From assembly GCA_945873085.1 (NCBI GenBank), contig CAMCCR010000005.1, positions 1 to 44,224 on the forward strand: a stretch of DNA of 44,224 bases, given 5' to 3'. The first letter of the stretch is position 1. Every line of letters starts with the position of its first letter. Made by a program: the position numbers and the translations under genes. The notes beneath the pieces are model-generated. The model was not told the DNA's origin. It was given only the letters and a program-made list of their open reading frames with translations, and searched no databases. The stretch is from Candidatus Kuenenia stuttgartensis. GTDB lineage: Bacteria; Planctomycetota; Planctomycetia; Pirellulales; UBA1268. Below, one piece after another: positions 19,072 through 28,585 of this stretch.

Positions 19072-21045
19072 ATGCCAGCCGGCAATACAGCCCTCATCCT
19101 CGGTATCAGTCGCGAGGATGTGGACGCCGATCGGGAGCCGCTCTGGCGCCGGGGTGCGGAACTGGCGGCCGTCGCCCTCCTGTCGCTGGCGGCGATCCTG
19201 GGGCCAATGGCCCTCGGCGGCACCCACCCGCTCGGCAAGTTGGGCATCAATCTCCTCGTCGGGATGGCGACCCTGCTGTGGGCCGTGACGGCGCCCCGTT
19301 CGGGATGGTTGGCCTGGCTGCCGATCGCCGTGGCCGGCGGGGCGTTGGTCCAGATCGTTCCCCTGCCGGCGCCGCTCCTCGCCCTCATCGCCCCGTTCTC
19401 AACGCGGGCCTGGGCCACGGTTTCAGAGGGGGATCCGCTGCGATGGGGCACGATCTCCATCGATCCCGGGGCTACGGCCGCGGCGATCCGGCAGGTGTTT
19501 CTCGGGCTCTCGGCGACCGTCGTGACAATGGACCTCTGCCGCCGTCCCCTGAGGCGCCTCGTGCTCTGCGCGGCGATCGCAGTGGCCGGCTTGATGGTCT
19601 GGGGGCTGGGGATCGTCTATCCGATGAACGACGATCATGTCGTGCTCGGCCGGCATGACCTCAAGGGCCCCGAAGAAAATCTTTCCTGGTGTACCACGCT
19701 CCTTCCGCCGGTACGCACGGCCGGGTTCATTGAGTATTCGCAGTCGGGGCCGGTTCGGGTCGGCGAGGAGGAGTACTACCTTCCCCGCTGGCAGATCGGC
19801 GACGGGATGGGCTCGTACGTCGTCAGCAATCATTTTGCCGCCGGAATGTATCTCACCCTGCCACTGCTTCTGGCCCTCTGTCGGCAGCGCCTCCGTGGCC
19901 CGGTCTGGTCTTGGGCGGGCGCGACGCTCACGCTGATCATCTTCGGTGGTGCGTTCTGGACGGTCGCCATGGTCGCCCATTCACGCGGAGGTGCCGGAGC
20001 GATCGTCCTGGCGACCGCCGTTTTCATGGCCCTCTCGACCAGAGCCCGCTGGAGCCGGTTGCTGTGGGGAGGGATCTCCCTGATGGCGCTGCTGGCGCTG
20101 ATCGGGTTTTTCACGATCTACTTTTTCCGGCTGACGTCGCTGGCCGACGTGCTCCCCGATCTCGTCCGCGTGCCTCTGACCAACTTCTTCAACGATCCCC
20201 GCATCGCCCTCAACAAGATGTCGGCACGGGCCTTCGCCGCGGCTCCCCTGTTTGGCAGCGGGCTGGGCAGCTGGGGGTTCGTCCAGCCGACGTACGGCGC
20301 CGGGAAGCCGACGGTTTTCTATGCCCACAACGACTACGCTCAGATCCTCGCGGAGACAGGCCTGATCGGCGGGGCCGTGATGGGGGGGCTAGTCGCGCTG
20401 TTGTTGGCCGCGTTCGTGCGGACGTGGAAGGCATCCCAGTCGGAGCGGATGCTGGCAGCCGGGGCATGGGCCTCCCTGGCGGCCATCGGCCTCCACTCTT
20501 TCTTCGACTTCAACATGCACATCCCCGCCAACGCGCTGCTCGTCTGTCTCGTGGCGGGCATTGCCCTCTCGACGACGGCGTCATTTCCCACCGGTTGCTT
20601 GCTGACAGAACGGGATCGGGCTGGCATCGCGCATGTCCGGGCGCCAGGGAGCGGTGCGATGCCGTGGTCGGCACGACGGGGGATCGTCGCCGTGCTCATC
20701 GTCGGGGCCTGTGTGATGACGATGCTGTTGAGCGCTCGTGACTACGAGACCGAAAAGATCGCCCGGCGACTCCGGTACGCCCTCTACAACATCCGCACCG
20801 CGAAGACCGAGGATGCCAGGGCGTTGGCGGTCGGACGTCTCCAGTGGGGCATCGTCAACGCCAAGCGAGCCCGCCGCCTGCATCCGACGGATTCCGAATT
20901 GCCGATGCTCGCCGGCCAGGCGGCGCTCCATCTCGAGGCCCTTGGCGAGGGGCTCGAGGGGGAGGAGACGATGATGTGGTTCCGACGGGCCCGAGCCTGC
21001 AATCCGCTGATGTGGGGATTCCCGCAGGCCGTCAAGGGTCGGTGA
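19072..21045 (+). CDS. O-antigen ligase-like (Wzy_C) polytopic membrane protein with C-terminal extension
   Basis: Many TM segments; SYVVSNHFAAGMYLTLPLLLAL, AHSRGGAGAIVLATAV, LFGSGLGSWGFVQPTYGAGKPTVFYAHNDYAQILAETGLIGG, SFFDFNMHIPANA. Confidence 0.82.
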   Translation: MPAGNTALILGISREDVDADREPLWRRGAELAAVALLSLAAILGPMALGGTHPLGKLGINLLVGMATLLWAVTAPRSGWLAWLPIAVAGGALVQIVPLPAPLLALIAPFSTRAWATVSEGDPLRWGTISIDPGATAAAIRQVFLGLSATVVTMDLCRRPLRRLVLCAAIAVAGLMVWGLGIVYPMNDDHVVLGRHDLKGPEENLSWCTTLLPPVRTAGFIEYSQSGPVRVGEEEYYLPRWQIGDGMGSYVVSNHFAAGMYLTLPLLLALCRQRLRGPVWSWAGATLTLIIFGGAFWTVAMVAHSRGGAGAIVLATAVFMALSTRARWSRLLWGGISLMALLALIGFFTIYFFRLTSLADVLPDLVRVPLTNFFNDPRIALNKMSARAFAAAPLFGSGLGSWGFVQPTYGAGKPTVFYAHNDYAQILAETGLIGGAVMGGLVALLLAAFVRTWKASQSERMLAAGAWASLAAIGLHSFFDFNMHIPANALLVCLVAGIALSTTASFPTGCLLTERDRAGIAHVRAPGSGAMPWSARRGIVAVLIVGACVMTMLLSARDYETEKIARRLRYALYNIRTAKTEDARALAVGRLQWGIVNAKRARRLHPTDSELPMLAGQAALHLEALGEGLEGEETMMWFRRARACNPLMWGFPQAVKGR

Positions 21046-21072
21046 GGGCTTGGTGCCCCCGCCTGTTGGTTG

Positions 21073-23202
21073 TCAGGACGGGGCCGGGCCGGGGCGGTTG
21101 CCGCGCCGATTGTCGCCGCCGGACGGACCAGGCCGGCGCTCGCCCGGCCGCCGCGGCCGATAGCCGACGCTGCCGCGGCTCCGCTGTTCCCGTTTCCCGG
21201 CCGCCGGGCCACCGCGGATGTGGTCGCCGGAGGTCTGTTCGTCGAAGGCCCGGTTGGCATCCCGGCGGCGGCGCTCGAGCGCCTCGTGGGGAGGGGCTGC
21301 GGGGATGAGACAATCGCAGCCGCTGCCGATGAGGTCACGCCGTCCGGCCTCCTCGAGGGCCTGCTTCACCTCGAACCAGTTCTCCGCCTTGAAGAATTGG
21401 AGCAGGGCCCGCTGCGTCCGCCGGTTGCGCATCCCCTTGGCGACCTTCACCGGCTTCCCCGTCATCGGATCGAGGCCGGTGTAGTACATGCAGGCGGCGA
21501 TGTCGAACGGGCTGGGGATGAAGTCCTGCACCTGATCGGGCTTGTAGCCGTTCTGCTTGAGGAACACCGCCAGTTCGATCATCTCGGCGATGTCGCTGCC
21601 GGGGTGGCTGGCGATGAAATAGGGAACGGTGTATTGCTTCTTGCCGACGCGTCGACTCGCCTCGCGGAAAGCCTCGTCGAACTTCACGAAATCGTCCGCC
21701 CCGGGCTTCTTCATGAGGTCGAGGACCTCGGCGTTGACATGCTCGGGGGCGACCTTGAGATGGCCCCCGACATGGTGGGCGGCGAGTTCCTCAAGGTAGG
21801 CGGGATCCCGTCTGGCGAGATCCATCCGGACACCGGAGGCGACGAGCACCCGCTTCACCCCCGGCACGTCGCGGGCCTCGCGCATCAGGGAGCGGAGGGG
21901 GCCGTGGTCAGTGCCGAGGAGTTTGCAGACGGTGGGATGGACGCACGAGAGCCGGCGGCACTTCGCCTCCACCTCCGGACGCGTACAGCGCATCTGGTAC
22001 ATGTTCGCGGTCGGCCCGCCGATGTCGGAGACCGTCCCCTTGAAGCCGGGCTGCTCCGCGAGGAGGCGGATCTCGGAGAGGACCGACTCCTGCGAGCGGC
22101 TCTGGATGATCCGTCCCTCGTGGGCCGTGATCGAGCAGAACGTGCAGCCGCCGAAACAGCCGCGCATGATCTGGACGCTGTGCTGGACGACTTCGAACGC
22201 CGGGATCCTCGCGGAGCCGTAGGAAGGATGGGGCAGCCGGGTGAAGGGGAGTCCGTAGACGCGGTCCATCTCCCCCTGCTCCAGTGGCAGGGCGGGCGGG
22301 TTGACGACGATCGACTCCCGGCCATACCGCTGCACGAGCCGTCGGGCGTTGTGCGGGTTGGTCTCGAGGTGGGAAATCCTGGTCATTGTGCAGAAGGCGA
22401 TCGGGTCGGCGGCCACGGCCTCGAACGTGGGAAGCTCGAGGGTGTCGGCCGCGGACGGCGGGGCCTCGCTGGCGCCGAGTCGGTAGGCGACGCCGCGGAG
22501 ATCACGCAGATCGCGGACGGTTTCGCCGGCCCCGAGGCGACGGGCGATGTCCAGGACCGTCCGCTCCCCCATGCCGAAGACGACAAGGTCGGCCTTGGAA
22601 TCGAGAAGGATCGAACGCCGGACCGTGTCGCTCCAGTAGTCGTAGTGGGCCAGCCGGCGCAGCGAGGCCTCCACACCCCCGGCCACCACCGGCACGCCGG
22701 GGAAGGCCTCGCGCGACCGCTGGCAGTAGGCGAGGGTGGCCCGGTCGGGACGGCTGCCGATGCGTCCGTCGGGGGAGTAGGCATCGTCGTTGCGAACCTT
22801 CCGGTTGGCGGTGTAGTGGTTGATCATCGAGTCCATGTTGCCCGCCGAGATCCCGAAGAACAGCCGCGGACGGCCGAACTCGCGCCACGGCTCGCAGCTG
22901 CTCCAGTCGGGCTGCGCGAGCACGGCCACGCGCAACCCTGCCGCCTCGAGGAGGCGGCCGATGAGGCCGTTGGCAAAACTCGGGTGATCGACGTAGGCAT
23001 CCCCTGTCACGAGCAAGACATCAATCGAATCCCAGCCCCGCTCCTCCATCTCCGCCCGGCTCATCGGCAGCGGCGGCGGGACCGGCTGGCCCGGGAGGGA
23101 ACGGCGGGCCGGGGGAAGGGCGAGCGGAAGGGGGGAAGGGTCGCAGAGGGGATCGGTGGTGGGCATGGATACGGGGGGCCGAGTTGGAGGAACAGACACC
23201 AC
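21073..23202 (-). CDS. YgiQ family radical SAM protein
   Basis: [107 protein letters not shown] (CxxxCxxC). N-terminal start uncertain. Confidence 0.93.
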   Translation of the reverse strand: MVSVPPTRPPVSMPTTDPLCDPSPLPLALPPARRSLPGQPVPPPLPMSRAEMEERGWDSIDVLLVTGDAYVDHPSFANGLIGRLLEAAGLRVAVLAQPDWSSCEPWREFGRPRLFFGISAGNMDSMINHYTANRKVRNDDAYSPDGRIGSRPDRATLAYCQRSREAFPGVPVVAGGVEASLRRLAHYDYWSDTVRRSILLDSKADLVVFGMGERTVLDIARRLGAGETVRDLRDLRGVAYRLGASEAPPSAADTLELPTFEAVAADPIAFCTMTRISHLETNPHNARRLVQRYGRESIVVNPPALPLEQGEMDRVYGLPFTRLPHPSYGSARIPAFEVVQHSVQIMRGCFGGCTFCSITAHEGRIIQSRSQESVLSEIRLLAEQPGFKGTVSDIGGPTANMYQMRCTRPEVEAKCRRLSCVHPTVCKLLGTDHGPLRSLMREARDVPGVKRVLVASGVRMDLARRDPAYLEELAAHHVGGHLKVAPEHVNAEVLDLMKKPGADDFVKFDEAFREASRRVGKKQYTVPYFIASHPGSDIAEMIELAVFLKQNGYKPDQVQDFIPSPFDIAACMYYTGLDPMTGKPVKVAKGMRNRRTQRALLQFFKAENWFEVKQALEEAGRRDLIGSGCDCLIPAAPPHEALERRRRDANRAFDEQTSGDHIRGGPAAGKREQRSRGSVGYRPRRPGERRPGPSGGDNRRGNRPGPAPS

Positions 23203-23340
23203 ACCGAGTGGCGATGCTGAATCCTACCCTGCTCCCCTGGCCCACTCCGCCGTCCTCGGCCGGATTCACCCCTCAGGCTCGCGCAGGCTTCCGGGGGTCA
23301 CAGTGGTATAGTCACGCTGCTCGATCATGAGGTTTTTCCG

Positions 23341-24501
23341 GTGAATGCGCCCTCTCTCTCCCGACTGTCCCACTCCGCCGGCGTCGTCGCCGCGACAGGG
23401 TTTTTCGCGCTTCTGCTGACGCTCGGGAGTCCCCCGGTGGCCGCCCAGGAGTCGTCTGCCGAGGCGATCCAGGGATGGATCGGCCAACTCGGCGCCGAGC
23501 AGTTTGCCGACCGCGAGTCGGCCAGCCGGTCGCTCGCCGCGGCCGGCCCCGCCGCCCTCGGGCCCCTCGCCGAGGCAGCCCGTGGAGGGGATCTCGAGGT
23601 CGCCAGCCGTGCCATCGACGTCATTCGCGGCTACCTCGACCCGCCCGCCGCGGCTGGGGAAGGGGCTGGGGAAGGGGAAGGGGCCGGGGAAGGGGAAGGG
23701 GCCGGGGAAGGGGAAGGGCCTGGGAAGGAGACCGGGGAACAGCCGGCGGCGGACGCCCCGGTGGAGCCGTCCCTGGAGAACTCGTCCAGGGCCGTGGCTT
23801 TGGCGCTCGAGGCGGAGCGGCTCCTCGAGACACTCGCGGAGGGACCACCCGGACCGGTGCCCCAGATCGCCGCCACGGCGCTGGAATTCCACCAACTCGG
23901 GATGCACGAGGCGGCCCAGGATCGACTCCAGGCGCTCGGTGCGAAGATCAGCGACAACTACCTCTCGATGGCCAGCGGCAAACGTGGCCTGGAGGCCGTC
24001 ATCGATACCCGCTGGAAGGGGAGCCCGGAGGATCTTCGTCTCCTCCCGCGGCTCCGCAATCTCCGTCATGTCGGGATCCACGGTCTGAAGATCGATGCCC
24101 AGACCCTCGCCTTGCTCGGTCGCCTGCGGAGCCTCGAAAACATCCAACTCTACGGAACCGGCGTGAGTGACGAAGCCGTCGCGGCCCTGGCTGCCCGCTT
24201 CCCCAACGCGGAGATCGACGTCCGTAAAGGGGGAAAGCTCGGGGTTGGCGGCCAGCGGATCGTCGGCCCCTGTCAGATCACGCAGGTGGTCGCCGGCTCC
24301 GCGGCCGACCGTGCCGGCCTGCAGATCGGTGATGTCGTCCTTTCGATGGACGGCGTGGCGGTCAAGAACTTCGAGGGCCTGACGGAATACGTTGGGCGTC
24401 ACGGACCGGGGGAGTCGATCGAGGTGGAGATCGAGCGGGCCGTGGCCGGCAAGGTTCCGCAGCGATTCACCGCCACCGTCACCCTCGACGGATGGGATTG
24501 A
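23341..24501 (+). CDS. Secreted PDZ-domain protein with Gly/Glu repeat linker
   Basis: GTG start with signal-peptide-like N-terminus; GEGEGAGEGEGAGEGEGPG linker; LRR-like segment RLRNLRHVGIHGLKIDAQTLALLGRLRSLENIQLYGTGVSDEAV; PDZ-like ITQVVAGSAADRAGLQIGDVVLSMDGVAVKNFEGLTEYVG. Confidence 0.78.
   Translation: MNAPSLSRLSHSAGVVAATGFFALLLTLGSPPVAAQESSAEAIQGWIGQLGAEQFADRESASRSLAAAGPAALGPLAEAARGGDLEVASRAIDVIRGYLDPPAAAGEGAGEGEGAGEGEGAGEGEGPGKETGEQPAADAPVEPSLENSSRAVALALEAERLLETLAEGPPGPVPQIAATALEFHQLGMHEAAQDRLQALGAKISDNYLSMASGKRGLEAVIDTRWKGSPEDLRLLPRLRNLRHVGIHGLKIDAQTLALLGRLRSLENIQLYGTGVSDEAVAALAARFPNAEIDVRKGGKLGVGGQRIVGPCQITQVVAGSAADRAGLQIGDVVLSMDGVAVKNFEGLTEYVGRHGPGESIEVEIERAVAGKVPQRFTATVTLDGWD
23656..23720 (+). 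repeat. 18-bp in-frame tandem repeat GGGGAAGGGGAAGGGGCC (about 3.6 copies)
   Basis: Read directly: units at 23668-23685, 23686-23703 and 23704-23720 (one G short), with a partial copy at 23656-23667. Confidence 0.9.
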
Positions 24502-24528
24502 TCAGCCCCGGATGATGGGAAGGAAAGC

Positions 24529-25191
24529 ATGGCAGAGGAGAAGGTCGACGTCCGTTGGCATGACCATGCCGTGAGTCGCGAAGACCGGGAAAGTGCGGCA
24601 GGTCACCGGGGGTGTGTCCTCTGGTTCACCGGTCTCTCCGGTTGCGGCAAGAGTACGCTTGCCAATGCCGTCGATCGCCGGCTTCACGCCCGCGGTTTGA
24701 GGAGTTTCGTGCTCGATGGGGACAACGTCCGCCTCGGGCTCAATGCCGCCCCAGCGCTGCTCCGCCAACGCCACGACGAAGCTTTTGCCAGCCGCTTCGG
24801 GCTCGGCTTCGGCCCTGCCGACCGGGAGGAGAACATCCGTCGGATCGGCGCCGTGGCCGACCTGTTCGCGCAAGCCGGGATCATCGCCCTGACGGCCTTC
24901 ATCAGCCCCTACCGTCGCGATCGCGATGCCGTGCGGGCGATGCTCCAACCGGGTGACTTCATCGAGATCCATGTCGAGGCGCCGCTGGCCGTCTGTGAGG
25001 CCCGCGACCCGAAGGGGCTCTACAAGAAGGCGCGGGCGGGGGAGATCAAGGGATTTACCGGGATCGACGATCCCTATGAAGCCCCCCTCGCCCCCGAATT
25101 GGCGGTCGACTCCGCGGCCCGTCCCCCGGAGGCCCTCGCCGAGGAGGTCCTCCGTTGGCTCGAGCAGTCCGGGAAGATTCCCAGGCCGTGA
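24529..25191 (+). CDS. cysC: Adenylylsulfate (APS) kinase
   Basis: GCVLWFTGLSGCGKSTLANAVDRRL (Walker A), VLDGDNVRLGLN, REENIRRIGAVADLFAQAGIIALTAFISPYRRDRDAVR, DPKGLYKKARAGEIKGFTGIDDPYEAP. Confidence 0.96.
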   Translation: MAEEKVDVRWHDHAVSREDRESAAGHRGCVLWFTGLSGCGKSTLANAVDRRLHARGLRSFVLDGDNVRLGLNAAPALLRQRHDEAFASRFGLGFGPADREENIRRIGAVADLFAQAGIIALTAFISPYRRDRDAVRAMLQPGDFIEIHVEAPLAVCEARDPKGLYKKARAGEIKGFTGIDDPYEAPLAPELAVDSAARPPEALAEEVLRWLEQSGKIPRP

Positions 25192-25200
25192 TCCGGCGGA

Positions 25201-25740
25201 TCACTTCCGTGGGCCGATGAGTTCGACGGGGTTGCCGTCGGGATCACGGACGACCGTCAGGTACATCTTCCCGGGAACGAGCGATTCCGGGAGGAGAACC
25301 GGGGACTTGGCGATCGGCTTGACGCCGATCTTCGCCAGACGTTCCAGCGCCGCGGTGGTATCGGCCACCATGATCGTCAGGTAGCGGAAGCCGGTGTGGC
25401 TGTGGATGAACTCATTGTCGCCCCCACGCGGCGACGTGCCTGCGACCTCCATGAGTTTGAGCTTCGTCGCTCCCGCTCCCTCGCCGAGGGCGAGCACCTT
25501 GATCGAGAGCGGCTTGCTGTCGGTGAGCCCCGCGGCCGCGCCAATCTCGGCCGGGACATCAAAAGCCGACAGTTCCTTGAAACCGATCCCCTCGGTGTAG
25601 AAGCGGACCGACTTCGGCAGATCGGAGACCACCGTTCCCAGATCGATCGTGGCCGAGGGGAAGCTCCCCGGTTCCGCGGCCCGGACCGTGGACGACACGA
25701 CGAGGATCGCGAGCAGGGCGGCGAGGATCGGGCGGAGCAT
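25201..25740 (-). CDS. VOC (glyoxalase-like) family protein with signal peptide
   Basis: MLRPILAALLAILVVSSTVRAAEPGSF then IDLGTVVSDLPKSVRFYTEGIGFKELSAF...FRYLTIMVADTTAALERLAKIGVKPI...MYLTVVRDPDGNPVELIGPRK. Confidence 0.85.
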   Translation of the reverse strand: MLRPILAALLAILVVSSTVRAAEPGSFPSATIDLGTVVSDLPKSVRFYTEGIGFKELSAFDVPAEIGAAAGLTDSKPLSIKVLALGEGAGATKLKLMEVAGTSPRGGDNEFIHSHTGFRYLTIMVADTTAALERLAKIGVKPIAKSPVLLPESLVPGKMYLTVVRDPDGNPVELIGPRK

Positions 25741-25854
25741 CGTGGGGCTTTCTGGATGGTGGGTTGGAAGGCGGGAACGACGAGGCCCCCGGTGGCATGG
25801 TAATCCACCGGGGGCCCCCAAAAAACGATTTTCAGAGACGATTTTCAGAGACGG

Positions 25855-27477
25855 TCAGTCAAGGAAACCAGACAGTTCCTCGCTCCGGGCCGGGGCCTGG
25901 AGCTTGCGGACAGCCTTGGCTTCGATCTGCCGGATCCGCTCACGCGTCACCTTGAAGATGTGGCCAACCTCTTCGAGCGTGTAGCTGTAGCCGTCGCCCA
26001 GACCGTAGCGGAGCTTGATGATCTCCCGCTCCCGGTAGGAGAGACTCTTGAGAACCTTGGCGATCCGGTTGCGAAGCATTTCCTGGGCTGCTCCCACGGC
26101 CGGGTTCTCTGCCCCCGTGTCGGGGAGGAGGTCGCCGAAATGGCTGTCCTCGCTGTTGCCGACGGGGCGGTCGAGGCTGATCGGATAGCGGCTCATCGCC
26201 GACACCCGCCGGGTCTCGTCGACGGGCGTTCCGGCGCGGGCGGCGATCTCCTCGATCGTCGGCTCACGTCCGTACTCCTGGAGGAGTTGCCGGGCGACAT
26301 TGCGGACCCTCGACATCGTCTCCACCATGTGCACCGGGATGCGGATCGTCCGGCTCTGATCGGCCACGGCCCGGGTGATCGCCTGCCGGATCCACCAGGT
26401 CGCGTAGGTGCAGAACTTGAAGCCACGGCGGTATTCGAACTTGTCGACTGCCCGCATCAAGCCGGCGTTCCCTTCCTGGATGAGGTCGAGGAAGGAGAGG
26501 CCGCGGTTGCGGTACTTCTTGGCGATCGACACGACGAGCCGGAGATTCCCCTCCGACAGCCCGCGCTTCGCCTTTTGGTACTGGGCGTAAATCTGCTTGA
26601 TCTCGCTGATCCGCCGCTTGAGGCTCTTCGGCGTTTCCTGGCAAGCCTTGAGGATCATCCGGTATTCATCGACGAGTTTCTGTCGCCCGGCGGGGGGCTG
26701 CTTGCTCTTCTTGTGGGCGTCGATCTTGAGCCGCAGTTCCTTGATGCGGCGGACGAACTCCTCGAGCGTCGGGATCATCGCCTCGATCCGCTGGGTGCGC
26801 AGGCCGAGTTCCTCGATGAGGCGGACGCACCGGCGGCGGCGGCGACCGAGACGGGCCCAGGCCTCGCGGCGCTCCGACATCTTCCGCTTCTTCGAGAGGG
26901 CGATGCGGTAGTCGGATTTGTTCTGCTTGAGGAGGACGTCGAGGGTCCGCAGGTTGTGGGGAAGACGACCGAGGATCTGATCCTTCTCGAGCCGGTCGGT
27001 CACCGAAACCTGGACGGTGCGATCGAAGGGAAGCTCGCCACGGTGGACCCGCGACAACACCTTGAAGGCCTGCTGGCCGACATATTCACACTCCAGCAGT
27101 TTCGCCCGGAAGGCTGCTCGGGTCGTTTCGATCTGCCGAGCCAGCCAGATCTCCTGGGCACGCGTGAGGAGGGGGATCTCTCCCATCTGCGTGAGGTACA
27201 TCCGCACCGGATCGTCGGACCAATTCTCACTCTGCTCGATGAGGACGTCCTCGGTATCGCCGGACGACTCGATTCCCTCCTCGACGTCGGCGTCGATGTC
27301 ACCGTCGGAGAGCGCGCCGGCATCGTCGTCGGCGAGCATGTCGGCGTCGGCCTCTTCGGCATCGACGACCTTGACCGTGAGATCCTCGACATCCTGGGGA
27401 TTGGAGACGACATCGTCTTCGAGTTCATCCAGCAGCGAGTCGTACAAGGTTGGAACTCCTTCGTGGAACGGATTCAC
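25855..27477 (-). CDS. rpoD: RNA polymerase sigma-70 factor (RpoD type)
   Basis: Acidic N-terminus; [156 protein letters not shown]. Confidence 0.95.
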   Translation of the reverse strand: MNPFHEGVPTLYDSLLDELEDDVVSNPQDVEDLTVKVVDAEEADADMLADDDAGALSDGDIDADVEEGIESSGDTEDVLIEQSENWSDDPVRMYLTQMGEIPLLTRAQEIWLARQIETTRAAFRAKLLECEYVGQQAFKVLSRVHRGELPFDRTVQVSVTDRLEKDQILGRLPHNLRTLDVLLKQNKSDYRIALSKKRKMSERREAWARLGRRRRRCVRLIEELGLRTQRIEAMIPTLEEFVRRIKELRLKIDAHKKSKQPPAGRQKLVDEYRMILKACQETPKSLKRRISEIKQIYAQYQKAKRGLSEGNLRLVVSIAKKYRNRGLSFLDLIQEGNAGLMRAVDKFEYRRGFKFCTYATWWIRQAITRAVADQSRTIRIPVHMVETMSRVRNVARQLLQEYGREPTIEEIAARAGTPVDETRRVSAMSRYPISLDRPVGNSEDSHFGDLLPDTGAENPAVGAAQEMLRNRIAKVLKSLSYREREIIKLRYGLGDGYSYTLEEVGHIFKVTRERIRQIEAKAVRKLQAPARSEELSGFLD

Positions 27478-27831
27478 TGGGCGGGTTCGATCGGACCGGT
27501 CAACCGCAGGGAGAGGCTTCGTGCATCACCCGCGGTGCGGCTTCAGGCATCGCGCCGGCGCTCCTGACTGGCCCAGCGACCACCGCTTCCTGCGGTCGCC
27601 AAGTGCATCATTCGGAACGCCGACAGTGTGATTCAAGGGGTGGGCAAGTCCAGAGGCTCGAATCCTCCTCCGGGAAAGTCCGGAAACGGTTGGGTTATCC
27701 GGGATCAACGGGGGGGAAGCGGAACAGAAACAACGGGAACGCCGGGGGGTGAGGACGGAAGAAAGAGCCACCAAGGGCCCCTCTGACCACGTTCGTACCC
27801 CAAGCCGGTTTCACCCGACTGGATCGGTCTC

Positions 27832-27956
27832 GCCTTCCGTGAAGGGACGCCGACGGCCCATCGCGCTCTGGTTCGAGCCGCCGATGTGGTGCCGTGCGGA
27901 GCGTCCGGAAGGCACAGGATTATGACGCTGTGGGGGACGGAAGGCCAACTTTTTTT
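27832..27956 (+). ncRNA. Candidate structured RNA / leader element with switch-like alternative helices and terminal T7
   Basis: GCCTTCCGT (27832-27840) is complementary to ACGGAAGGC (27937-27945), and its first 8 nt also to CGGAAGGC (27906-27913). Internal hairpins ACGGC...GCCGT (27853-27857/27891-... as ACGGC/GCCGT), CATCG/CGATG and CACAG/CTGTG; T-tract 27950-27956. No folding or conservation run. Confidence 0.3.
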
Positions 27957-28048
27957 CCCCTTCTTTCATCGATTGTTCGAGGATTTGCCTGGCAAATGGT
28001 AAAAAAATCCTGGCACGTCGTTTCTGCGGCCACTGGAGCCCCTTCCCG

Positions 28049-28585
28049 ATGACTTCTTTTCTCCTCCCCTGCGGATGCGGTGTGGACATTTCGGTTACCT
28101 CCTCCCAGGCGGGTGGGCTGGCGACCTGCCCCGCCTGCGGCCGCGAGGAACCTGTGCCACGATTGCGGGATTTGGGGAAGTTGCGTGCGGCAGCAGCGCC
28201 CCGCGGGAAGGGGGATGTCGGCGCTTCCCGGCGCTGGACGGGGATGCACACGCTCGTCCTGGCTGGCAGCCTGCTGGCCGCCACGGCCGGGCTGCTGTCG
28301 CTGTCGTTCACCCCTCCTGAGGTCGAGATGTTTGACGACGCCACGATCAGGTCGTCGGCCATGCGGGCACCGACCGACGAGGTCTACTCGGCCTGGGCCA
28401 CGCGCCTCGTCCACGCATCGGTCGATCGGCCGCCGACGGAGATGGAGGCGAAATCGAAGGCCCGGTCGGACTACTACCACACCCTGCGCAACGGCCTCCG
28501 CACCGCGGCCGCCGTGGGCGCCCTGGCGGCTTTGGCAGGAGGCCTCGGCGTCCTCTTCTCTGCGCGGAAGGTCGACGGTCGATGA
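28049..28585 (+). CDS. Hypothetical protein: N-terminal Cys (zinc-ribbon-like) motif plus two TM helices
   Basis: MTSFLLPCGCGVDISVTSSQAGGLATCPACGREEPVPRLRDLGKL (CxC...CxxC), TM MHTLVLAGSLLAATAGLLSLSF and TM TAAAVGALAALAGGLGVLF; stop overlaps the next ATG (ATGA). Confidence 0.75.
   Translation: MTSFLLPCGCGVDISVTSSQAGGLATCPACGREEPVPRLRDLGKLRAAAAPRGKGDVGASRRWTGMHTLVLAGSLLAATAGLLSLSFTPPEVEMFDDATIRSSAMRAPTDEVYSAWATRLVHASVDRPPTEMEAKSKARSDYYHTLRNGLRTAAAVGALAALAGGLGVLFSARKVDGR

Noticed and set aside
27652-27668. tRNA T-arm-like AGAGG-CTCGAAT-CCTCC
   Set aside because: No matching acceptor stem, D-arm or anticodon arm around it, and the stem has a mismatch; not a tRNA or tmRNA.
27810-27819. TTCACCCGAC 10-mer shared with 7901-7910, possible common regulatory site
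   Set aside because: Only two copies noticed, different contexts, and found after looking at many words; not convincing without a genome-wide motif search.
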